This document shows positions 44,325-55,300 of a stretch of 64,000 nucleotides of DNA, one piece after another. The DNA lies in contig NZ_AJLN01000153.1 in assembly GCF_000317285.1 (NCBI RefSeq), positions 1 through 64,000 on the forward strand. Direction: 5' to 3'. Positions within the stretch are counted from its first letter, which is position 1, and every line of letters begins with the position of its first letter. This stretch comes from Chlorogloeopsis fritschii PCC 6912. GTDB taxonomy: Bacteria; Cyanobacteriota; Cyanobacteriia; Cyanobacteriales; Nostocaceae. The position numbers and the translations under genes are program-made. Under the pieces are notes generated by a model. The model had not been told where the DNA came from, made no database searches, and saw nothing but the letters and a program-made list of their open reading frames with translations.

Positions 44325-46220
44325 TCAGGAAACCGTAGCTAGGTTTATGTCAATGTCATCAGTGGAATCAGAAAGACTTTGAGGAATTCTCATTGGCAAA
44401 TCGTCATCAGTTAAATTATCAGGTTCTTGCCCACAAGGATCGCTCAAAATTTCTCTAATTAGAGCGTTATTAATTGCTAGTTTGTTTTGCTTGATAAAAT
44501 CAAAGACTTCTTCTTTCGTGAGTTCATAACTCTCACAGTTATAAACAAAAGAAATAGCTAAGAGAGGTTTAATGTCTTGACTTTGCAACTTTACCCACTC
44601 TCCTCCTTTTTCTTGCAGAAGTTTTTTCAAACAGTCTTTTGCTACTGCTGCACCGGAATTTATTTGCTTTGAGCGTACTAAGCAACCGCGTGTAATATCA
44701 AACTTTTTATACTCAATTAAACGTTTTAAAGCAGCTCCTACATACCTACCGCCAGTTTGCTGTATGGTATCTACCCCTATTTTTACTTTTCCTTTATTAC
44801 CAATTATTTTAAAATCTATATAGCCTTGATCTGCTGAACTAGCCTTAACTTCTTCAACAGCTTCAATGGAAACTTTTTCTACTGTTTCTCCAATTAAGCT
44901 ATTGAATGCTAACCGAAGTGCTTTAGCAATTGCTACCTCATCGTCTAACAGTGCATCTATAGAAGCCTCTACATTTGCTAATTCTTGCTGAAAGTATGGC
45001 TCAACAGAATGTGTTTCTTTTTTAGAAGGTTTTCCAGATACATTGAGTTCAGACACAACAAAATTTTCAGCACACCACTTTAGAAGTGCTCTAATAGTAG
45101 GTTTACTTTTACCAAGTTCTCTAAGCTTATCTTCATTAAATGGGTATAGAGAATGTGTTGGAGTTTGTTGATTTTCTTCATAAAACTCTTTTAGCCATTG
45201 ATTAACAACGGCAACAACATCATCAGAGTTTAAATATTTCAGTACAATTGGCTGTCTATCAGATTGTTCACTTACTAATCTATCAATCACTGCTTCAGCC
45301 TGTGGCAAACTCCTAATTTGGTAATTCCAAGTATCAGGATACATTGCTAACAATAAAACACCACGTTTGAGATTGTTATATAAATCTTTTGCTAAACTAG
45401 CAACAACCTGTGGTGCTGTAAAACCGTTATCAGCCATATCTACAATATCTAGTTCGTCAAAGCAAATAACCGGAATTCTATAGTCACTAGTTAATTCTAG
45501 AATTTGGCGAACAAATTTTAATGCTTCAGCTTCTCTATCTTCTGTTTTAGGATTTGGTAATCCCATGACTTCAGCTTGTGCTGGGGTTAGTTCCAATCCG
45601 GATAACCAGTAGTTTGCATAATTAGCGTGGACAGAAGATAGTGTCCATAAAATCGCTTTTACTAAGTAAGGATTTGTAATTTCCGGTTTTGCTTGTATAA
45701 CAACTTCTGTTAATTTATCAACGATTTTTGTAGAATATCTACTTAACCAATTAGGGTATATACTACTAATATATTGCTGTGGAGTGTAGTTCCATTTACT
45801 AGTTTCATTAAGTAAAGCTGCCGCTATTTCTTGCCATTGCATTACATTTTGAATTCTGAATGCTCTGAGGCTGGCAGTGACAGTTTGCAAAAATTGGTAA
45901 TGAATCTGATTTAAGTTGTCATACTTGCTCATGTATATAAATAAAGCACTATTTTCTGCCTGCAAGCGATGACGAATCCGACTAATAATATGGCTTTTTC
46001 CTAATCCTTTTTCGGCAGTAATTGTAATGCTGACAGTTTCACGCTGCCCTTTACGGACTTTCTCCACTGCATCAAACACAGCATTGGAGGCGTGACAATT
46101 AATTGAAGGCACATCAGGAAAACTTTTACCCCATATTTGTGCCGCTCTAACAACAATATGTCCAGCGAATGGATTTTTATTTCTAATTAATTCATCAATT
46201 GAACATCTGGTATCTGCCAT
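44325..46220 (-). CDS. AAA-type ATPase, middle gene of the module
   Basis: 631 residues. Walker A is TAEKGLGKS (68-76) and Walker B is VICFDELD (D255, E256), giving an ORC/STAND-like AAA core in the first about 400 residues. A helical middle (LRELGKSKPTIRALLKWCAENF) is followed by a C-terminal region (about 480-631) including DQGYIDFKIIGNKGKVKIGVDTI, which resembles a restriction-related fold or dimer domain but lacks a clear catalytic set. It is 34 bp after the HTH-like gene and one base before the nuclease gene. Not assignable to a named defence family by eye. Confidence 0.72.
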   Translation of the reverse strand: MADTRCSIDELIRNKNPFAGHIVVRAAQIWGKSFPDVPSINCHASNAVFDAVEKVRKGQRETVSITITAEKGLGKSHIISRIRHRLQAENSALFIYMSKYDNLNQIHYQFLQTVTASLRAFRIQNVMQWQEIAAALLNETSKWNYTPQQYISSIYPNWLSRYSTKIVDKLTEVVIQAKPEITNPYLVKAILWTLSSVHANYANYWLSGLELTPAQAEVMGLPNPKTEDREAEALKFVRQILELTSDYRIPVICFDELDIVDMADNGFTAPQVVASLAKDLYNNLKRGVLLLAMYPDTWNYQIRSLPQAEAVIDRLVSEQSDRQPIVLKYLNSDDVVAVVNQWLKEFYEENQQTPTHSLYPFNEDKLRELGKSKPTIRALLKWCAENFVVSELNVSGKPSKKETHSVEPYFQQELANVEASIDALLDDEVAIAKALRLAFNSLIGETVEKVSIEAVEEVKASSADQGYIDFKIIGNKGKVKIGVDTIQQTGGRYVGAALKRLIEYKKFDITRGCLVRSKQINSGAAVAKDCLKKLLQEKGGEWVKLQSQDIKPLLAISFVYNCESYELTKEEVFDFIKQNKLAINNALIREILSDPCGQEPDNLTDDDLPMRIPQSLSDSTDDIDINLATVS

Positions 46221-46254
46221 ATTTTTGCAACCTCAATGACTGAGAAGGAAAATT

Positions 46255-46932
46255 TTAGACTTTTAACAGTTTGGCGTAGCAGCGTAATCCATCGAGTTCT
46301 GTAGTTATGGAATCTTCAATTTTGTCTGGTGCGCTGTCTTCTACACTGCCGCCTTGCAGTTGCAAAATATCGTTAGCCTGCATTTCCAGTAACCATTTCT
46401 TGAAATCGGAACGACTAACACGATCGCCTATTTCCCGACGAATTCGATATATCGGCACTAAATGATTCAGGTTGTAGTCACTGTTTAATCTGTCATAGAC
46501 TCTCAATGTGACTTTCTCAAAATCCTGATAAGATTTCACGGTACTTTTTACACCGTTAACCGATGTAGCTGCACTAACTACCGTGCCATTTACCTGACTA
46601 ATCCACTTCAACAACGCATTAGCCGCCCAAGTTCCTACAATAGTCCCTTCAAACTTAAAATCAGAACTTTTTAAGCCTTCACCCAATACATCCAAACCCT
46701 TAGGAGATACAAGAGAATACCCTTTTTTAGAGACAGCGATCGCTCCTTTTTTCTCCAAGTTCTCAAAGATGCCTTGATAATCTGCTGCCTTCTTGCCCTT
46801 TTGTACAACTCGCTTAGTAAGTTCGCCTTTCTTAATTTCCTGCTTTGTTCCCCCCAAATCCCATAGAGCTAACAGAAGACGAGTTTGAGTTTGGGCTTCT
46901 CTAGCCTTTACACTAGTATTTTTTGATGCCAT
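46255..46932 (-). CDS. Small HTH-like protein, first gene of the module
   Basis: 225 residues. The N-terminal half (RLLLALWDLGGTKQEIKKGELTKRVVQ ... YQGIFENLEKKGAIAVSKKGYSLVSPKGLDVLG) has the form of a winged helix: helix, recognition helix and a two-strand wing. The C-terminal half is helical and unrecognised. It may bind DNA or act as an adapter for the ATPase. The second in-frame ATG (MASKNTSVKAREA) is chosen because the upstream extension reads through an AGCCCGC-class repeat. Confidence 0.65.
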   Translation of the reverse strand: MASKNTSVKAREAQTQTRLLLALWDLGGTKQEIKKGELTKRVVQKGKKAADYQGIFENLEKKGAIAVSKKGYSLVSPKGLDVLGEGLKSSDFKFEGTIVGTWAANALLKWISQVNGTVVSAATSVNGVKSTVKSYQDFEKVTLRVYDRLNSDYNLNHLVPIYRIRREIGDRVSRSDFKKWLLEMQANDILQLQGGSVEDSAPDKIEDSITTELDGLRCYAKLLKV

Positions 46933-46968
46933 ATTTAGTAATCCAGTAGAAAAAATCAAGGCTTTGCA

Positions 46969-46985
46969 ACCCACCTATGCGGGTT
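46969..46985. repeat. ACCCaCCTATGcGGGT palindrome (dispersed family)
   Basis: A degenerate member of the AGCCTGC/AGCCCGC class, with the same ttgtctgtatagcccc tail as the copy near 12760. It lies upstream of the HTH-like gene and supplies the spurious N-terminal extension. Confidence 0.55.
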
Positions 46986-47303
46986 TTGTCTGTATAGCCC
47001 CAGATTTCCATAGGGCTATCAGACGTAATCTGTATATTTCTCAGTACTAGTATAATTTTTTAAAGACTTAATAACTGGCGTAAAAATACTGAAAGAATCT
47101 CAAGAAAATCTTTTGAGATTCCACAAAATTAAATATATTTATGCTTGTATTAATAGAAGAATAATTTTTAAGGTGTGCTTATTTTAACAAGTTGTCATAC
47201 CCATAATGCGATCGCCTAATAATCCCAATAGCTTACCAAGTTCAATAACTCCTCACATTCAAGGGATTGGTATAGGAAATAATCAATTAGTTTTCTACTG
47301 CCC
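46986..47303. other. Upstream region of the HTH-ATPase-nuclease module
   Basis: About 320 bp, AT-rich, likely containing the module's promoter. No ORF or RNA recognised. Confidence 0.4.
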
Positions 47304-48068
47304 TTAGTTACCAACTTGATCGTGAGTTTGTCCGACGATTGGCGGTTGCACTTTCCCCAATAGCCATAACAGAATAGCACCAAAACCAAAGATAGCAACA
47401 GCGAAAAAGAATAGTCCTCCGACGATGGGAATCAGACCAATTAACCCTAAAATTAGGATGCCGACGAGAAATTGTTGCATAGGTAATCTACTAGGGGCTG
47501 TTAATATCTTTTTCCCAATCAGCAGACTCATACTAATCGCACTCAATAACCCAGCTACCATCACTATTAAATTAACTAATGGTATGAGCAGGTTTCCGAA
47601 CAAACTTCCCACTAGTAAAACGGTTAGCAAAATCAGGGCAGCGATACTTCCCAATCCCCACAATCCACTTTTGAGTGGATACTGGTTAATGATTGCCGCA
47701 ATCGATTGCAAGACATTGGGCAACAAAAGCATAAGCAAAATGCCAACAACTGCGATCGCTAACATCAAAAATAAATAGAAAATAATACTGGCAAAGAGGA
47801 TACCAACAATTCCCCATCTTCTTAAGAAATCTACCCCCCTTCTACTACCCCTGAAGCCTGTGACAATATCACCACCAATCCTGGCTCCTTGGGCTTGAAT
47901 GACTGCTCCACCAAATGCGACTGCATCCCCCTCTACACGCGCCCTCTCTCTGAGAACTACATCCCCACCAAAAGCCACAGCATCTCCTGTGACTCTTCCA
48001 GCTTGTTGAACTGTAACTGAACCTCCAAAAGCGATCGCATCTTTAACAACCTGTTGTTCCCTAATAGG
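47304..48068 (-). pseudogene. Bactofilin-like / polymer-forming membrane protein, 5' end lost
   Basis: The frame is open from 48068 to the stop at 47304. The N-terminal part has several beta-repeat units (AIAFGGSVTVQQAGRVTGD, AVAFGGDVVLRERARVEGD, AVAFGGAVIQAQGARIGGD), then about five membrane segments and a short tail. No ATG is present in the open part; a TAG lies at the upstream edge, next to an AGCCCGC palindrome (48081-48098). Relatives start with a signal peptide before the repeats, so the start was probably removed by the repeat insertion. A GTG at 47978 could rescue a shorter 224-residue protein. Confidence 0.55.
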
Positions 48069-48080
48069 CTATAAGAACTA

Positions 48081-48098
48081 AGCCCGCCTGCGCGGGCT
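48081..48098. repeat. AGCCCGC palindrome at the broken gene end
   Basis: AGCCCGC-CTGC-GCGGGCT, same class as those at 12741 and 24533. It sits directly upstream of the truncated bactofilin-like gene. Confidence 0.7.
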
Positions 48099-48280
48099 AG
48101 ATTCAGAGCATCTTAATAGATAAGGCATTGGCAGAAGAAGCGATCGCTAAAACTCAATTTGCAGCTACGTATCTAAAAAGGGGATTAGGTACTAAGATTT
48201 CTTCATTCCTAATACCTAGTCACCAGTACCCAGTACCCTTTTAATGTACGCAATTTATGAAGGCTACTTATATCCTCCAA

Positions 48281-48814
48281 TCACGAGACAGCCGATGGAT
48301 TAATAAAACGATTGGCAAATTTGAGAACATCGCCCAAATCTGTGTCGCCATCGCGATCACTATCTAGAAAAGTATTCAAAATCGGATTTGAGCCTTGAAT
48401 GCCAGGTTTAGTAGCACCCATATTCAAAAAACCCAACATAGCCGAAGTTAAACTTGGCAAAGCAGCTTGAATCAGATTGGGACTTAATCCTGTTTTTTGA
48501 GAAACTGCTTGAACTATTTGTTGCTGTAACTGAGGTGAGAGCAAAGATTCTTGTCCGAATGTATTTATACCAGCATTGGCAGCTTGATTAATGAGATTCT
48601 GTAACTGACTGCCACCTAAAGCTGACTGCTGCTTTTGTAGTGTGGGACGAAGTATATTGCCTAACACTGACATTGCACTTTGCATTTGAGATGGCTGAAT
48701 GCCTCGATTGGTTGCCAATTGCTGAATCGAGTTCATGATTGACTCTAGTTGATTAACGCTTCCCTGTTGATTGGGATTGTTAATTGCACTGAGAACATCA
48801 AAGAAAAGTCCCAT
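48281..48814 (-). CDS. DUF937-like protein with EF-hand-like tail (tentative)
   Basis: 177 residues from MGLFFDVLSAINNPNQQG, preceded by GGAG. The body is a helical, Gln/Ser/Asn-rich repeat region (IQQLATNRGIQPSQMQSAM, TLQKQQSALGG, QQQIVQAVSQKTGLSPNLI) resembling DUF937/YidB-like proteins. The C-terminus DSDRDGDTDLGDVLKF looks like a calcium-binding dockerin/EF-hand loop. The ORF extends 57 codons upstream, but that part reads intergenic filler. Function unknown. Confidence 0.65.
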   Translation of the reverse strand: MGLFFDVLSAINNPNQQGSVNQLESIMNSIQQLATNRGIQPSQMQSAMSVLGNILRPTLQKQQSALGGSQLQNLINQAANAGINTFGQESLLSPQLQQQIVQAVSQKTGLSPNLIQAALPSLTSAMLGFLNMGATKPGIQGSNPILNTFLDSDRDGDTDLGDVLKFANRFINPSAVS

Positions 48815-48992
48815 GTTTAATCTCCTCACTTTAAAATTGATAATTGGGGATTGGGTATCGGGGATTGGTGGTTGGGAAGAAGAGGAAAACAAGAGTGGAG
48901 AGTAGGGGCAGTGCCTTGTGTCTGCCCAAGAGTGGGAGAAATTTTCCTTTGCATTCCCCGTGTCCCTGTTTCTGGGTGTCCCCATGTCCTCT

Positions 48993-51407
48993 TCAAGCGC
49001 CCCTATCTGATGGCACGCGAACGTGGAAGGAGCGAATAATCCTTAACCAACGATTATCATCTGTGTAATAACCGAGTTCTGTAATGTAGTCGCGATCGCT
49101 AACTTGAATGGGAATATGCTTGTCTTGATCGCGCTCATCACATCCATACTCGTGAGTACTATGGGGTGGTTGATTATCAATGTCAAGATTTGTTACATCA
49201 TGAACTCGTAACACAAGTCTGCGCCCGCCTTGCTGGCGCGCAGCTGCTTTGTATTCATCTGCAACTTCCCAATAAGCGTAAGCATCTCTGGAGTTACGAG
49301 GCACCAAGATAATTCGGCAGTCGTCCTTCATCGCTGGTTGAGTATCATCTGTGCGTAGATGAACCGCTGCTTGTTGCCAAACATCGTCACCACGATTAGA
49401 CTGTCCTCTATCTACAAATGATCGAGCGGCTTCTCCGATTCCTACAACTGCGGCAGTACCTCCTGCAATTGTTCCGCCGACTTGATTTGCTATGTCTCCA
49501 GCTATGTTAGTCGTTGCCTTGGATATATTCTCAACCCGTTCAGAGTTGGCTCCATCGTTGGAAAGTCTGGCTGTACTATCCTGTGAGAAAGTATAGGGAA
49601 CTTTGACAGGAACTGAACGAGCAAGTTTTAACCAGCGCCCATTGGCTGTGAGATAACCTAATTCTGCAACGTAGTCGCGATCGCTCTCGGCAATGGGAAT
49701 GTGCAAATCGGATGTCTGTTCATCACATTCTATTTCCCGAACTCTATGAGCAGGCTGTTGTTCTAAATCGATGCCTGTTGTATCGTAAACACGAAGCGCC
49801 AACTTTTGTCCACCCTGGCGTCGCAGTTCTGCCTTGCGTGCTTCTGAAACTTCCCAATAAGCATAAGCATCTTTGGAGTTGCGAGGCACCATGATCAAAC
49901 GACTTTCGTCTGTTGTTAGCGAGCGATCGCTCACCAAAGAATTAGCTGCTGCTACGGTAGGAACGCCACCACTAGGCTGACAGGCAGGAACTCGCACGGG
50001 AGCGGAACGAGCAATTGTCAGCCAGCGATCGCTGTAAGTGTCATACCCCAGTTCAGCAATGTAATCGCGGTTGTCTGTTGCAATAGGAATATGCAGATCT
50101 TGTGCCCGTGGATCGCAATCAAACTCCTTTGTGCTGTGTGGTGTTTGGCGATCCATGTCTATATCGGTAACGTCGTGTAGACGCAGTTTCAATTTATGTC
50201 CACCTTGTTTTTGCAAATCTGCTTTTACCTGATTTGGAACTTCCCAATAGGCATAAGCATTCTTGCAAGTTCGGGGCGTGAGGATAATACGACTTTTAGG
50301 AGTAGTGGCAGGAGTAGGAACAGGTGTTGCAACCGGAGTATGAGTGGAAGCGGGAGCAGTAGTGCGCCGACTCAACCACCACAGCAAACCACCCAGTAAC
50401 GGAATTAGCAGCAACCACCACCATGGAAATTCACGTTGAGATTCTGTTGTGGCTGTGGTGGCGGGAGTGGTTGTAGGTGGAGTTGTTGTTTCGGTTGTAG
50501 GTGGAGTTGTTGCTTCGGGAGCAGCGATCGCAGCCGTAGCCCCTTCAACAATTTGCTTATTTTCGGGAGCGGTTGCATAGCCTAAAAATGCTGTTGCCGC
50601 AGGACTAGGATCGGTTTTTTGGTAAGCATATCCCAAGGGCTGGGAGAATGGATAACGGGGATCGGTGGGAGGAACATTGTGTAGCGGAACAATTTGGACA
50701 TTAGGGTTGTTAATAGCCTGATTGGCGATCGCATAGCTAATGCCATCTGTTCCTAGTTTTTCAATCACCGCTTCGGTACTGTCTTTTGTTACTTTGACGG
50801 CATTTGCACCTGTTTTAAATGGAGCTTTCTGAAAAACGGGATAATTCTGAAGTGCTTGCCGCAATTCACTATCTTCTGGGCGATCAATTAAGCGAATTGC
50901 TTGAGGAGATCCCCCAACTTGCGACCAATTAGTAATTTCACCCCGAAAGATTTTAGCAAACTGTTCAGAAGTGAGGCTATTTTTAAACGGGTTGTCCTTT
51001 CCGACAATGACAGCAATTTTGTTACGGGCAATAGGAATATTTGCAAGTCCTTGGGCTTTCTCTGCCTCAGTTAACGAACGAGCGATCGCAGCCAAATCAA
51101 TCTTTCCATCCCGTAAAGCTTGTACAGATGCATCTGTTCCGTTGTAATTAATATTTACATCTGTACCTGGAAACTTAGCTTTAAACTGTTCTGCAAGTGC
51201 CTGATTAATCTTTTCCATACTGGTTGTGCCATCAATCTGCACTTGTGTACCACCAGGAATAGATTGTGGAACAGGAAAAGAAGTACTAATACCCGACGAT
51301 TGAGCAAGTACAGGACGAACAATAAAAGCAACTGCTGAGGAAGAAGAAGCAGTACCTAAAGCTAATATGGTTGCTACTGATGCCAGCGATATTTGTTGAC
51401 GCACCAT
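48993..51407 (-). CDS. Substrate-binding protein fused to three DUF4912 domains
   Basis: 804 residues. A signal segment (about 15-36) precedes a PstS-like phosphate/solute-binding domain (about 45-290, QIDGTTSMEKINQALAEQFKAKFPG, KIDLAAIARSLTEAE). A Thr/Pro-rich linker and one membrane segment (WWWLLLIPLLGGLLWWLSRR) follow. The C-terminal half has three tandem DUF4912 domains, each with DAYAYWEV or NAYAYWEV and a DLHIPI or KHIPI and DR(D)Y(V/I)(A/T)ELGY pattern. The predicted topology is outside ligand domain, one TM, inside DUF4912 array: a possible one-component sensor. No pst transport genes lie nearby. The start MVRQQISLASV is the only ATG before the signal. Confidence 0.85.
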   Translation of the reverse strand: MVRQQISLASVATILALGTASSSSAVAFIVRPVLAQSSGISTSFPVPQSIPGGTQVQIDGTTSMEKINQALAEQFKAKFPGTDVNINYNGTDASVQALRDGKIDLAAIARSLTEAEKAQGLANIPIARNKIAVIVGKDNPFKNSLTSEQFAKIFRGEITNWSQVGGSPQAIRLIDRPEDSELRQALQNYPVFQKAPFKTGANAVKVTKDSTEAVIEKLGTDGISYAIANQAINNPNVQIVPLHNVPPTDPRYPFSQPLGYAYQKTDPSPAATAFLGYATAPENKQIVEGATAAIAAPEATTPPTTETTTPPTTTPATTATTESQREFPWWWLLLIPLLGGLLWWLSRRTTAPASTHTPVATPVPTPATTPKSRIILTPRTCKNAYAYWEVPNQVKADLQKQGGHKLKLRLHDVTDIDMDRQTPHSTKEFDCDPRAQDLHIPIATDNRDYIAELGYDTYSDRWLTIARSAPVRVPACQPSGGVPTVAAANSLVSDRSLTTDESRLIMVPRNSKDAYAYWEVSEARKAELRRQGGQKLALRVYDTTGIDLEQQPAHRVREIECDEQTSDLHIPIAESDRDYVAELGYLTANGRWLKLARSVPVKVPYTFSQDSTARLSNDGANSERVENISKATTNIAGDIANQVGGTIAGGTAAVVGIGEAARSFVDRGQSNRGDDVWQQAAVHLRTDDTQPAMKDDCRIILVPRNSRDAYAYWEVADEYKAAARQQGGRRLVLRVHDVTNLDIDNQPPHSTHEYGCDERDQDKHIPIQVSDRDYITELGYYTDDNRWLRIIRSFHVRVPSDRGA

Positions 51408-52354
51408 CCTGTAAAACCTATTTTCAAATGTTTCAATCGAATGTGAAAAATATCAGAAAATAACCTTAAAATTTCCTCTAAATCTAGAGTCCCATAAATC
51501 CTCTTTTTGTAAAATTAATAACAAAAATCAGAACTTTCATCTCTATTAAATTATGGTGAATATGGTGAAAGTGAGGAATTGGTTTTTCTATGGCTATTTG
51601 AGAAACTTACAAAAAGTGGCTTGGCTCTAATTAGAGGTGTGGGTATCAGGGAAGCGTAGACTATTCTAAAAATGGTAATTTTACAGGTTATATGCTTGTG
51701 AAAATACCCAAGTTAAATAGAACGTAGCGCAAAAAAGTAAGAATACTATAAGGAGAAAATAATATTTAAACCATAACAATTTAGAGATGCAATATAAAGT
51801 AAACCTTAAATTGTAGAAGTTTGACTGATTTAAAATAGTGGATTCATTGTATTGGTTCATTCAAAAGCTTTGTTCGGTTAGGTTGTAGCACTCACGAAAA
51901 CTCTCTGCGCTTGGGGCGTCTGGTGTGTGAGATGTAATCATAACTGTACTGTTTTGTCGGACATGATATTAGACGATCATGTAATAAATCACACAACGAG
52001 GGGATAAAACTATCTTTCCTTCTGCCTACCTGCGGTAGAGGCGACAGCGAATAAGCGTAAGTAGCCTCTTTGCGTTACTGCCATCTGCCCGGTTGGTGAG
52101 CGGAGCCGTTCGACGTAGTCGTTCCCGCAGGGTACCACTGCCTTATTTTCAAGATAGTCTCGATGAAACAAGTTTCATTGCCAAGAATGAAAGTGGAATT
52201 TTTACTGTTCCCCCAACCCTGTTCCCGACTTTCAAGCTAGTCAACAAAAATTACTAGAGATTTGTTTTTAGTAAACTCGTCACAAAGTCTAGAAATTTTG
52301 GAAAATAGTAAATTAAGTCAAAGCTCGCCAGACTACCAAATTTGCTTGGAAAAT
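51408..52354. other. Long gene-free interval upstream of metH
   Basis: About 950 bp. It includes filler of the type that recurs elsewhere (ctacctgcggtagaggcga and gtagtcgttcccgcaggg). It must contain the metH promoter. I looked for a cobalamin or SAM riboswitch and did not find convincing conserved boxes. Confidence 0.5.
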
Positions 52355-55300
52355 ATGACTCATCCCTTTTTAGAACGCTTGCACAGCCCCGATCGCCCAG
52401 TTCTTGTCTTCGATGGTGCGATGGGAACCAACCTGCAAAGGCAAAATCTCACTGCTGAAGATTTCGGAGGCTCTGAATATGAAGGTTGCAACGAGTTCTT
52501 GGTTCATACTAAACCCGAAGCAGTAGCAAAGGTTCATAGTGATTTTCTTGCTGCGGGTGCCGATGTCATCGAAACGGATACTTTTGGCGGTACGTCGATA
52601 GTTCTAGCAGAATATGACTTGGCAGATCAAGCTTACTACCTCAGTAAAAAAGCCGCAGAATTAGCAAAGCGTGTCGCTGCTGAATTTTCCACCCCTGAAA
52701 AACCCCGGTTTGTCGCTGGTTCAATGGGGCCGACAACCAAACTGCCAACCTTGGGACACATCGATTTTGATACAATGAAAGACGCCTTTGCCGAGCAAGC
52801 AGAGGCACTTTGGGATGGCGGTGTTGATTTATTCATTGTCGAGACTTGTCAAGATGTACTGCAAATTAAAGCAGCGCTGAATGGCATTGAAGAAGTCTTT
52901 GCTAAAAAAGGTGAACGTCGTCCCTTGATGGTTTCTGTCACAATGGAAACAATGGGAACGATGTTAGTTGGTACGGAAATCAGCGCCGTACTGACAATTT
53001 TAGAACCTTACCCGATAGACATTCTCGGTTTGAACTGTGCCACTGGCCCAGACTTAATGAAACCGCACATTAAGTATCTTTGTCAACATTCTCCCTTCGT
53101 AGTTTCCTGTATACCAAATGCGGGTTTGCCTGAAAATGTCGGCGGACAAGCACACTACCGTCTGACACCAATGGAATTGCGAATGGCGTTGATGCACTTT
53201 GTTGAAGATTTGGGTGTCCAAGTGATTGGGGGTTGCTGTGGGACACGTCCAGAACACATTCAACAATTAGCAGAAATCGCAAAAGACCTAAAGCCAAAAA
53301 TTAGAAAGCCGCAAATAGAACCAGCGGCAGCATCAATCTATAGCATTCAACCTTACGAGCAAGATAACTCTTTCTTAATTGTCGGCGAACGGTTAAATGC
53401 CAGCGGTTCCAAAAAGTGCCGGGAATTGCTCAACGCCGAAGATTGGGATGGGCTGGTTTCGATGGCGCGATCGCAAGTCAAAGAAGGCGCGCACATTCTC
53501 GATGTCAACGTGGATTATGTGGGGCGTGACGGCGTGCGGGATATGCACGAACTAGTTTCGCGCTTAGTTAATAATGTGACACTACCTTTGATGCTCGACT
53601 CCACAGAATGGGAAAAGATGGAGGCGGGTTTAAAAGTCGCTGGAGGTAAGTGTATTCTGAACTCCACCAACTACGAAGATGGAGAACCACGTTTCCTCAA
53701 AGTGTTGGAGTTAGCGAAGAAGTACGGTGCGGGTGTAGTCGTTGGCACCATTGACGAGGACGGAATGGCACGGACAGCCGAGAAGAAATTTCAAATTGCT
53801 CAACGCGCCTATCACCAGGCTCTAGAATCTGGGATTTCAGCCCGTGAAATCTTTTTCGATCCATTGGCGCTACCTATTTCTACGGGTATTGAAGAAGACC
53901 GCGCTAATGGCAAAGCTACGATTGAAGCAATCCGCCGCATTCACCAAGAATTGCCCGGATGCCATATTATTCTTGGTGTTTCCAACGTTTCCTTCGGCTT
54001 GAATCCAGCAGCGCGAATCGTCTTGAATTCGATGTTTTTGCATGAAGCGATCGCGGCGGGAATGGATGCAGCTATTGTCAGTGCCAGCAAGATTTTACCG
54101 CTGTCGAAAATTGAACCCCAACATCAAGAAGTTTGTCGCCAGCTAATTTACGATCAACGAAAATTCGAGGGTGATGTCTGCGTTTACGATCCCTTAGGGG
54201 AACTGACAACAATGTTTGAAGGGGTGACAACCAAACGCGATAAAGGTGTGGATGAAAATCTCCCCATTGAAGAAATGCTCAAGCGCCACATCATCGACGG
54301 CGAGCGCATTGGTTTAGAAAAACACCTGGAAAAAGCATTAGAAAGATACAAACCGTTGGACATTATTAACACCTTTCTGCTAGATGGAATGAAAGTAGTG
54401 GGTGAATTGTTCGGTTCAGGACAAATGCAGCTACCATTTGTGTTGCAGTCAGCAGAAACCATGAAAGCTGCGGTTGCTTACCTAGAACCTTTCATGGAAA
54501 AATCCGAAGCTGGCAATAACGCTAAAGGTACAGTAATTATTGCCACAGTTAAAGGCGATGTTCACGACATTGGCAAAAACCTCGTAGATATTATTTTGTC
54601 CAATAACGGCTACAAAGTAATAAATCTGGGGATTAAACAGCCAGTGGAAAATATCATTAAGGCATATGAGCAGCACAAAGCTGATTGTATCGCGATGAGT
54701 GGCTTACTCGTGAAGTCTACCGCCTTCATGAAAGAGAATTTGGAGGTGTTTAACGAAAAGGGAATCACCGTTCCCGTAATTTTGGGCGGTGCGGCGCTGA
54801 CTCCCAAATTTGTCCACGAGGATTGTCAAAATACCTACAAAGGGAAGGTAGTATACGGCAAAGATGCTTTCTCAGATTTACACTTCATGGATAAATTAAT
54901 GCCAGCGAAGTCTTCTGGGAAATGGGATGATTTCAACGGCTTTTTGGATGAATTTGCCGAGAATGGCAAAGTGTCGGAAAATGGACATAAAAAGCCTGTG
55001 GCAGAAGCAGAAACTGTTGAGGAAAAAGCACCTACCGAAACCAAGGAAGTAGATACTCGCCGTTCGGAAGCAGTAGCGGTAGATATAGAACGTCCCACAC
55101 CGCCTTTCTGGGGAACAAAACTGTTACAGCCTAGTGATATTTCTTTAGAGGAAGTATTTTGGTATTTGGATTTGCAAGCTCTGGTTGCAGGGCAGTGGCA
55201 ATTCCGCAAGCCGAAGGAGCAATCAAAGGAAGAGTATCAGGCTTTTTTGGATGAGAAGGTGTATCCCATTTTGGAGGAGTGGAAGCAGCGAATTATTGAG

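Noticed and set aside
51408-52354. Cobalamin or SAM riboswitch upstream of metH
   Set aside because: No convincing B12 box or SAM-I core was found; a short ccactgcc match is embedded in dispersed filler sequence.
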